Origin: Pseudomonadota bacterium
GTDB taxonomy: Bacteria > Pseudomonadota > Alphaproteobacteria > Sphingomonadales > Sphingomonadaceae
Length of the DNA stretch: 47,027 nt
Assembly (NCBI GenBank): GCA_021847605.1
Contig: JAJZQN010000032.1
Location: 1 to 47,027 of the forward strand
Reading direction: 5' to 3'
Shown here: piece after piece, positions 42,011 through 47,027 of the stretch
How positions within the stretch are numbered: the first letter of the stretch is position 1
Layout of the letters: each line of letters starts with the position of its first letter
Program-made: the position numbers and the translations under genes
The notes under the pieces: generated by a model
Told to the model about the DNA's origin: nothing
The model's input: only the letters and a program-made list of their open reading frames with translations
The model's database searches: none

Positions 42011-43210
42011 ATGAATATTCACGAATATCAGGCCAAGGAACTCCTTGCGAAATACGGCGCGCCGATCGCTGCCGGTTATGCTGCCTTCACGGTCGAAGAA
42101 GCCGTCGAAGCCGCCAAGAAGCTGCCCGGGCCGCTTTATGTCGTGAAGTCGCAGATCCACGCCGGTGGCCGCGGCAAGGGCAAGTTCAAGGAACTGGCCC
42201 CCGAAGCCAAGGGCGGCGTCCGCCTTGCCTTCAACCTCGACGAAGTGAAGGCCCATTCGGCCGACATGCTGGGCAACACGCTCGTCACCATTCAGACCGG
42301 CGAAGCAGGCAAGCAGGTCAACCGCCTGTACATCACCGACGGCGCCGACATCGCCAAGGAATTCTACCTGGCGCTGCTGGTCGATCGCGCCACCAGCCGC
42401 ATCGCTTTCGTCGTGTCGACCGAAGGCGGCATGGACATTGAAGAAGTCGCTCACTCGACCCCGGAAAAAATCCACAGCTTCTCGGTCGATCCCGCTTCGG
42501 GCTTCCAGCCGCACCACGGCCGCGCCGTCGCCGCCGCTCTGGGCCTGACCGGCGATCAGGCGAAGCAGGCCGCGAAGGTCGCTTCGTCGCTCTACGCCGC
42601 GTTCCTCGACACCGACGCCGAGCAGATCGAAGTCAACCCGCTGGCGCTGACCGAGCAGGGCAACCTGCTGGTTCTGGACGCCAAGGTCGGTTTCGACGGT
42701 AACGCCATGTTCCGTCACAAGGACATCGCCGAACTGCGCGACCTGACCGAAGAGGATGCGGCTGAAGTCGAAGCGTCGAAGTACGACCTCGCCTACATCA
42801 AGCTGGACGGCAACATCGGTTGCATGGTGAACGGCGCTGGCCTGGCCATGGCCACCATGGACATCATCAAGCTGAACGGCGAATTCCCCGCCAACTTCCT
42901 GGACGTAGGTGGCGGCGCCACCACCGAAAAGGTGACGGCAGCCTTCAAGATCATCCTGAAGGACCCGGCGGTGAAGGGCATTCTCGTCAACATCTTCGGT
43001 GGCATCATGAAGTGCGACATCATTGCCAATGGCATCGTCGCCGCCGCCAAGGAAGTGAACCTGTCGGTTCCGCTGGTCGTCCGTCTGGAAGGCACCAACG
43101 TTCAGCAGGGCAAGGACATATTGGCCAATTCGGGTCTTCCGATCGTCCCGGCGGACGATCTGGGCGATGCGGCCAAGAAGATCGTGGCGGAAGTGAGGAA
43201 GGCAGCCTGA
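42011..43210 (+). CDS. sucC: succinate-CoA ligase beta subunit
   Basis: The 399-residue protein is SucC of the TCA cycle enzyme that makes succinate from succinyl-CoA with formation of ATP or GTP. It begins [19 protein letters not shown], has the ATP-grasp region ([14 protein letters not shown]), and the C-terminal [17 protein letters not shown] and [16 protein letters not shown] motifs. Length is normal. The alpha subunit gene sucD does not follow, as is usual in other bacteria; a terminator and etfBA do. It has a regulated-looking promoter with repeated TTTGCAAA motifs. Confidence 0.97.
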   Translation: MNIHEYQAKELLAKYGAPIAAGYAAFTVEEAVEAAKKLPGPLYVVKSQIHAGGRGKGKFKELAPEAKGGVRLAFNLDEVKAHSADMLGNTLVTIQTGEAGKQVNRLYITDGADIAKEFYLALLVDRATSRIAFVVSTEGGMDIEEVAHSTPEKIHSFSVDPASGFQPHHGRAVAAALGLTGDQAKQAAKVASSLYAAFLDTDAEQIEVNPLALTEQGNLLVLDAKVGFDGNAMFRHKDIAELRDLTEEDAAEVEASKYDLAYIKLDGNIGCMVNGAGLAMATMDIIKLNGEFPANFLDVGGGATTEKVTAAFKIILKDPAVKGILVNIFGGIMKCDIIANGIVAAAKEVNLSVPLVVRLEGTNVQQGKDILANSGLPIVPADDLGDAAKKIVAEVRKAA

Positions 43211-43242
43211 TCGGCTAATTTCCCCACACGATACACCAAAGG

Positions 43243-43274
43243 GTGCGGGTAGTCCGGTAACGGGCTGCCCGCGC
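43243..43274 (+). terminator. sucC terminator
   Basis: A 14-bp stem (gtgcgggtagtccg with its complement cgggctgcccgcgc, three G-U pairs) and a GTAA loop lies 33 bases after the sucC stop. The downstream T-run is weak. Confidence 0.6.
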
Positions 43275-43338
43275 CCGTGTTTCCGTTTCGGGTTTCGGCC
43301 CGTTTCGGGTTTTGGCGTTGATAAGGAGGATGTTGAAG

Positions 43339-44085
43339 ATGAAAATCCTTGTGCCCGTGAAGCGGGTTATCGATTATAATGTGAAACCGCGGGTGAAGGC
43401 GGACGGCACGGGTGTTGACCTGGCCAACGTCAAGATGAGCATGAACCCGTTCGACGAAATCGCCGTTGAAGAGGCCATTCGCCTGAAAGAAAAGGGCGTT
43501 GCGACCGAGGTCGTGGCCGTTTCCATCGGCGTTGCGAAGTCGCAGGACACGCTTCGCACCGCGCTGGCCATGGGGGCGGATCGCGCCATCCTGATCCAGA
43601 CCGACGATGAGGTCGAGCCGCTGGGCGTCGCCAAGTTGCTGGCCAAGGTACAGGAAGAAGAAGGCGCTGGCCTGATCATCCTGGGCAAGCAGGCGATCGA
43701 CGATGACAGCAACCAGACCGGCCAGATGCTCGCCGCGCTGCTGGGCCTGCCGCAAGGCACGTTCGCATCGAAGGTCGAGGTCGAGGGCGACACGGTCAGC
43801 GTGACCCGCGAAGTCGATGGCGGTCTGGAGACGGTGAAGCTGAATACGCCCGCCATCATCACCACCGACCTGCGCCTGAACGAACCGCGCTATGCCTCGC
43901 TGCCCAACATCATGAAGGCGAAAGCCAAGCCTTTGGCGAACAAGACCCCCGCCGATTATGGCGTAGACATTGCGCCGCGCCTGTCGACGCTGAAGGTCGT
44001 CGAACCGCCCAAGCGATCGGCCGGCATCAAGGTTGCCGACGTCGATGAACTGGTCGCCAAGCTGAAGGCTTTGGGCGTCGCCTGA
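43339..44085 (+). CDS. etfB: electron transfer flavoprotein beta subunit
   Basis: The 248-residue protein is EtfB, which with EtfA passes electrons from acyl-CoA dehydrogenases to ETF:quinone oxidoreductase. It begins [18 protein letters not shown] and has [21 protein letters not shown] and [22 protein letters not shown], the classical beta-subunit motifs that bind AMP. The ATG follows aggagg with nine bases. It is the first gene of the etfBA unit, 110 bases from etfA with an inverted repeat between. Length is normal. Confidence 0.97.
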   Translation: MKILVPVKRVIDYNVKPRVKADGTGVDLANVKMSMNPFDEIAVEEAIRLKEKGVATEVVAVSIGVAKSQDTLRTALAMGADRAILIQTDDEVEPLGVAKLLAKVQEEEGAGLIILGKQAIDDDSNQTGQMLAALLGLPQGTFASKVEVEGDTVSVTREVDGGLETVKLNTPAIITTDLRLNEPRYASLPNIMKAKAKPLANKTPADYGVDIAPRLSTLKVVEPPKRSAGIKVADVDELVAKLKALGVA

Positions 44086-44100
44086 AGCAGGTTTCCAATT

Positions 44101-44177
44101 CCGTTCGGGCTGAGCCTGTCGAAGCCCTGTCCTTCTCCCGAAGAAGTGCAGCCCTTCGACAAGCTCAGGGCGAACGG
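44101..44177. repeat. REP-like inverted repeat (type II) between etfB and etfA
   Basis: Two 29-base arms (44101-44129 and 44149-44177), beginning ccgttcgggctgagcctg and ending in its near-complement with cgaacgg, face each other across 19 bases. The first arm is identical to the copy at 8897-8924. Being inside an operon it may stabilise etfB mRNA or adjust the EtfB:EtfA ratio. Confidence 0.85.
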
Positions 44178-44196
44178 ACGATAGAGGATCAGAAAA

Positions 44197-45126
44197 ATGA
44201 AGACTCTGGTATGGGTTGAACATGAGGGTGGCGCAGTCAAGGACGCGACCCTTTCCGCCGTGACCGCCGCCGCGAAGCTGGGCGAAGTCCATCTGCTGGT
44301 CGCCGGACAGGGCGTCGATGGCGTTGCCGCCGAAGCCGCCAAGATTGCGGGCGTGGGCAAGGTGCATGTCGCCGATGACGCGGCTTTCGCACATGCGCTG
44401 GCCGAAAATGTCGCGCCGCTGGTCGTCGACCTGATGGGCCATCATGACGCCTTCGTCGCGCCGGCCACCAGCAATGGCAAGAATATCGCGCCGCGCGTCG
44501 CCGCGCTGCTCGACGTGATGCAGATCAGCGACATATTGTCGGTGGAGAGCGAAGACACGTTCACGCGCCCCATCTATGCCGGCAACGCCATCGCCACGGT
44601 GCAGGCCAAGGACGCCAAGAAGGTCATCACGGTGCGCGGTACCGCGTTCGACAAGGCGGACCGTGAAGGCGGCAGCGGCACGGTGGAAGCGGTGGCTTCG
44701 ACGGATGACAAGGCTATTTCCTCCTTTGTTGGGGCTGAAATCGCCAAGCTGGAGCGTCCCGAACTGACCAGCGCCAAGATCATCGTGTCGGGTGGCCGCG
44801 CTCTGAAGGATGGTGAGACGTTCGAGGCGACCATCTTCCCGCTGGCCGACAAGCTGGGCGCTGCCGTGGGTGCTTCGCGCGCTGCGGTGGATGCGGGCTA
44901 TGTCCCCAACGACTATCAGGTCGGTCAGACCGGCAAGATCGTCGCGCCGGAAGTCTATGTCGCGGTCGGCATTTCGGGCGCGATCCAGCATCTGGCGGGC
45001 ATGAAGGACAGCAAGACCATCATCGCCATCAACAAGGATGAGGATGCCCCCATCTTTCAGGTGGCGGACATCGGCCTGGTCGGCGATCTGTTCAAGGTCG
45101 TGCCGGAACTGACCGAAAAGCTGTAA
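44197..45126 (+). CDS. etfA: electron transfer flavoprotein alpha subunit
   Basis: This 309-residue protein is EtfA, the FAD-carrying subunit that forms a heterodimer with EtfB. The C-terminal FAD domain is intact with [33 protein letters not shown], the [24 protein letters not shown] motif and the final [29 protein letters not shown]. It is preceded by aggatca at a suitable distance and follows etfB through a REP-like hairpin. A strong intrinsic terminator ends the unit. Confidence 0.97.
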   Translation: MKTLVWVEHEGGAVKDATLSAVTAAAKLGEVHLLVAGQGVDGVAAEAAKIAGVGKVHVADDAAFAHALAENVAPLVVDLMGHHDAFVAPATSNGKNIAPRVAALLDVMQISDILSVESEDTFTRPIYAGNAIATVQAKDAKKVITVRGTAFDKADREGGSGTVEAVASTDDKAISSFVGAEIAKLERPELTSAKIIVSGGRALKDGETFEATIFPLADKLGAAVGASRAAVDAGYVPNDYQVGQTGKIVAPEVYVAVGISGAIQHLAGMKDSKTIIAINKDEDAPIFQVADIGLVGDLFKVVPELTEKL

Positions 45127-45224
45127 GACGACGCTGGTTCTTTTCCTCCGCTGCCCGTTTCAGGGTGGCGGGGGATCAAGGGGGTGGACCCATCGTCTTT
45201 TAGGCCAGCTTTGGCCCAACAGGA

Positions 45225-45262
45225 AAGGGCGCGGGGTGATGAACCCCGCGCCCTTCCTTTTT
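45225..45262 (+). terminator. etfA terminator
   Basis: A 13-bp stem (aagggcgcggggt with its exact complement) and a 5-base loop, followed by CCTTTTT, make a strong intrinsic terminator. It lies about 100 bases after etfA and 22 bases from a convergent gene, so it may act in both directions. Confidence 0.85.
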
Positions 45263-45283
45263 AGCGTTCTGTTGCTTGCGAGA

Positions 45284-45646
45284 TTACTCGCAGTTGATGT
45301 CATTCTTGTCGATGGCGCGGCCCGCCAGTGCGCCGCCTGCGCCGCCCAGGATGGTGCCAAGCGTTTTCGACCCGCCCGGGGCAATCACATTGCCCAGCAC
45401 GCCGCCGGCGATGGCGCCGACGATGGTGCCGGTGGTGCCGTCATCCCGCTTGCAATAATAGCGGCCGTCGCGGTCGCGATAGATCTGGTCATTGTCGCGG
45501 ATCGGGCGGCGGTTGTAACGGCGCGGCGGGCCACGACGGTCGGACGGCCGGTCATAGCCATAGCCACGACCATAATTATCCGTGCCGCAGGCGCCGAGCG
45601 GCAGCATCGCCGCCATGCTGGCCACCAGAATGAGTTTGCGCATCAT
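45284..45646 (-). CDS. glycine-zipper 2TM domain lipoprotein
   Basis: The 120-residue protein has a signal peptide with lipobox PLGAC (Cys at about 20), a tyrosine/arginine-rich stretch (NYGRGYGYDRPS and RRGPPRRYNRRP), then a C-terminal glycine zipper (TIVGAIAGGVLGNVIAPGGSKTLGTILGGAGGALAGRAI). This matches glycine-zipper 2TM/RcnB-like envelope proteins such as the SlyB/17-kDa antigen class. It probably sits in the outer membrane; function is unknown. Either of two consecutive ATGs may start it. Confidence 0.8.
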   Translation of the reverse strand: MMRKLILVASMAAMLPLGACGTDNYGRGYGYDRPSDRRGPPRRYNRRPIRDNDQIYRDRDGRYYCKRDDGTTGTIVGAIAGGVLGNVIAPGGSKTLGTILGGAGGALAGRAIDKNDINCE

Positions 45647-45786
45647 ATCTGCTCTCTTGAGTTGCTTTGCTTTTCGGAATCGAGAACCGCCCGCCGGGAA
45701 CCGCGCTGATGGGGGGGGATGCGCGGGACCGGACGGGCGGCGACCGGCGGCGAGAGGGGGATGCCGCCAGCGTGGGGACTTATGAA

Positions 45787-45990
45787 TTAGCTGTTGAGCG
45801 TGACCGCCGGGCTAGTAGGCGTCACGGGTACCGGAGGCACGGTTTCGGCGGCGCGCTGATCGGCGATCTGGGTTTTAGCTTCGTTATAACGGGCGACGAG
45901 ATCATCCTTGAACTCGGTCAGCTTGCCTTCGTCATACAGCTTCTTGCCGACATAACCGGCGATGGCGCCGAAGATGAGCGTGCGGATCAT
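45787..45990 (-). CDS. small conserved hypothetical protein
   Basis: The 67-residue protein opens with a short hydrophobic helix (MIRTLIFGAIAGYVGKKLYDEG) and continues with a charged helix (LTEFKDDLVARYNEAKTQIADQ) and a proline/valine-rich tail. The N-terminal YVGKKLY pattern occurs in many small alphaproteobacterial proteins, and function is unknown. A good Shine-Dalgarno (aaggag) precedes the ATG. It probably associates with the inner membrane. Confidence 0.7.
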   Translation of the reverse strand: MIRTLIFGAIAGYVGKKLYDEGKLTEFKDDLVARYNEAKTQIADQRAAETVPPVPVTPTSPAVTLNS

Positions 45991-46076
45991 GGGGAACTCC
46001 TTGGGGTTGGGTTTGAGGAGATAACCGGCAGCCTGCCATGGAGTTCCGATAAAGATGACCGGATCGGCGCATTGCG

Positions 46077-46256
46077 TCAGGCGTGCGACGGACGGTGCGC
46101 GTGGGGCCGGAATGCAGGGTGAGCGGCCCGTGCCGCTATGATGCCGGTGGCGGCAAGCGTGTCGACGAAGCGCCGTTTCAGCGCGGGCGCCCAGCCATCG
46201 GCGCGCGTCTGTGCCGCGGGGGTGTGGAGCCGGTCAGGGATATTGCTGGCGTGCAT
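46077..46256 (-). pseudogene. relic of a sphingomonad DNA-binding protein N-terminus
   Basis: This 59-residue frame contains TRADGWAPALKRRFVDTLAATGIIAARAA, which closely resembles the N-terminal GWTPARQRRFIEALAETG-type motif of larger sphingomonad helix-turn-helix-like proteins of unknown function. The rest of those proteins is missing and the frame soon becomes arginine/histidine-rich and stops. Its start overlaps the toxin gene's 3' end by 23 bases. I read it as a truncated remnant, possibly left by IS or phage-related rearrangement; it may also be a small expressed protein. The similarity is from memory and should be checked. Confidence 0.4.
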
Positions 46257-46512
46257 GAATGAGCGTCAGCACCACTATGGCGTCAGCCGCGATGCGATAG
46301 ATGAGGATATAGTTGGGGTGGACGATGGCTTCGCGCGTGTCTGCCTTGCGGCCCGGCCGATGCGCGTAGGGGTGGCTCGGCAGATTGTCGGCGGTGTGCC
46401 GGATGGCGGCATATAAGCGCTCTGCCGCTGGCTTGTTGCGCGGGCCGATATAGTCGAGAATGGTAAGCAGATCGGCTTCCGCCTCGTCGCTCCAGACGAC
46501 CGGCAGGGTCAT
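46234..46512 (-). CDS. ParE/RelE-type toxin
   Basis: The 92-residue protein is a RelE/ParE-family toxin: it opens PVVWSDEAEADLLTILDYIGPRNKPAAERLY, has the PYAHRPGRKADTREAIVHPNYILIYRI core, and ends in LTLIHARQQYP, with the typical basic and histidine residues. The ParE pattern suggests inhibition of DNA gyrase. The antitoxin gene overlaps its start by four bases (ATGA) and lies upstream, the standard order. Length is normal for the family. Confidence 0.9.
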   Translation of the reverse strand: MTLPVVWSDEAEADLLTILDYIGPRNKPAAERLYAAIRHTADNLPSHPYAHRPGRKADTREAIVHPNYILIYRIAADAIVVLTLIHARQQYP

Positions 46513-46679
46513 TTATACTTGTCGAGAACGGCCTGAGCTTTCGCCATCACTTCATCATGCGGGATGCGCGGCTTCGCGGACGCGAGCGCCCGTTCTACCT
46601 TGGCATGAACCCATGCGTCATGTGCCTCAGCATCCTGCGTCGTTGCAAACTCGGACTCGATGGGGGTGAGTTTGGTCAT
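46509..46679 (-). CDS. antitoxin of the ParE-type module
   Basis: This 56-residue frame opens MTKLTPIESEFATTQDAEAH, has HAKVERALASAKPRIPHDEVMAKAQAVLDKYK, and ends four bases into the toxin gene. The IPHDEVMA pattern is typical of small stabilisation-type antitoxins that pair with ParE. It should neutralise the toxin by direct binding and repress the promoter. It is short enough to be missed by length-limited gene finding. The start ATG at 46679 lacks a strong Shine-Dalgarno. Confidence 0.85.
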   Translation of the reverse strand: MTKLTPIESEFATTQDAEAHDAWVHAKVERALASAKPRIPHDEVMAKAQAVLDKYK

Positions 46680-46900
46680 GGGGTGCAGAGTATCAGGAAT
46701 GTGGGGTAGTGTCGATTGAGGGGGGATGTGGATGGTTCGGAGTTTGAGTGAACTGACACCGTGATCCGGTTATGTAACTTCAATATCGTTTGATGCTAGG
46801 CGTCGAATGTGTCAGGCGGAACGTCCATGAAAAAGCTCAGAAAGCCCAATCTGAAGTTGCCGTCTGTTAGGTCGGTTCTGTTGAGTTTGCATGACGATCT
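46680..46900. other. AT-richer gap upstream of the IS
   Basis: This holds the promoter region of the toxin-antitoxin pair (minus strand) and a possible short frame from 46827 that runs into the insertion sequence. No RNA gene is recognised. Confidence 0.4.
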
Positions 46901-47027
46901 GGGACTGTCAGGATTTCCGTGTGTGGCCGGGCATAATGGGCAACAAGGAGTCCCACTATGTCACGACGCAAAGAACCTGCCATACCGAATGAGCTTCTCG
47001 ATCAGCTTTTGGCGGGCGGCGCTGCCA
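46901..47027 (+). mobile_element. left end of an IS256-family insertion sequence (partial)
   Basis: The IS256-type transposase starts at 46958. Sequences such as gggactgtcaggatttccgt near 46901 look like the left terminal repeat of this family, placing the edge about 50 bases before the gene; the exact boundary and its partner at the right end are beyond the window, so it is provisional. Confidence 0.5.
46958..47027 (+). CDS. IS256-family transposase, N-terminal fragment
   Basis: Only the first 23 codons are present, reading MSRRKEPAIPNELLDQLLAG, the diagnostic N-terminus of IS256-family DDE transposases. The frame is open to the window end, so the gene is presumably intact outside. A Shine-Dalgarno (aaggag) precedes the ATG. 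It marks the edge of a small accessory patch with the toxin-antitoxin pair and a relic ORF. Confidence 0.85.
   Translation, partial: MSRRKEPAIPNELLDQLLAGGAA

Noticed and set aside
43102..44991. A 629-codon minus-strand frame
   Set aside because: It is opposite etfB and etfA, which have complete motifs, and crosses a REP-like element.
45711..45719. A run of nine G's as a possible phase-variable tract
   Set aside because: It lies in a gap without a gene frame across it and shows no promoter at suitable spacing.

Overview
This window looks like chromosomal DNA of a sphingomonad (Alphaproteobacteria, Sphingomonadales, probably Sphingobium or a close relative). The evidence is high GC, dense short-spaced operons with 1-4 base stop/start overlaps (ATGA, GTGA, TGATG), sphingomonad-type gene orders (tRNA-Trp-secE-nusG-rplKA; sucC next to etfBA; obgE-proB), an alphaproteobacterial LexA-type box in front of radA, and several copies of a short extragenic palindromic element (ccgttcg...gtcgaa) typical of the group. 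The genus is inferred; no rRNA is present.

Layout. 1-3.8 kb: a DMT permease, the ccmA-ccmB heme exporter pair coupled to a zincin-like protein, a pterin dehydratase and a lipoprotein. 3.2-6.9 kb: a likely operon of an EEP-fold hydrolase, a large patatin-like phospholipase and the lipoprotein. 6.9-8.9 kb: radA and a CvpA-like protein. 9-12.2 kb: obgE, proB and an NAD-dependent epimerase on the minus strand. 12.2-15 kb: a TetR regulator, two GNAT acetyltransferases and a cysteine-cluster protein. 15.2-18.3 kb: rplU-rpmA, two small putative membrane proteins and a YbaL-type antiporter. 18.4-23.3 kb: a DEAD-box helicase with a hairpin-rich leader, rplA, rplK, an exported HIRAN-domain protein, nusG, secE and tRNA-Trp. 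23.3-27.6 kb: a BrkB-type membrane protein, a DUF2071-like protein, a dihydroorotase homologue that has lost its metal ligands (PyrX-like), pyrB and tRNA-Gln.

27.7-35.2 kb is more accessory: a MarR regulator, an exported protein, a small lipoprotein, a second DMT permease, an enoyl-CoA isomerase-like protein, a bile-acid/sodium-symporter-family permease, and a translationally coupled Rieske oxygenase plus PYROXD2-like flavoprotein with a perfect 16-bp palindrome over the promoter. 35.2-40.7 kb: a TIGR02186/TauE pair, a short NfrB-like glycosyltransferase coupled to a putative outer-membrane barrel protein, and nhaA. 41-45.1 kb: an iron-permease-family protein, a small lipoprotein, sucC (without sucD) behind repeated TTTGCAAA motifs, and etfBA.

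45.2-47.0 kb: two small envelope proteins, a truncated relic ORF, a ParE-type toxin with its 56-residue antitoxin, and the 5' end of an IS256-family transposase cut by the window edge. Most of the window is core metabolism and housekeeping. I did not find a clearly new defence or mobile system. The most unusual points are the catalytically dead dihydroorotase, the SOS-like box at radA, the exported HIRAN protein inside a ribosomal cluster, the Rieske/flavoprotein locus with its palindromic operator, and the shortened NfrB-type locus.
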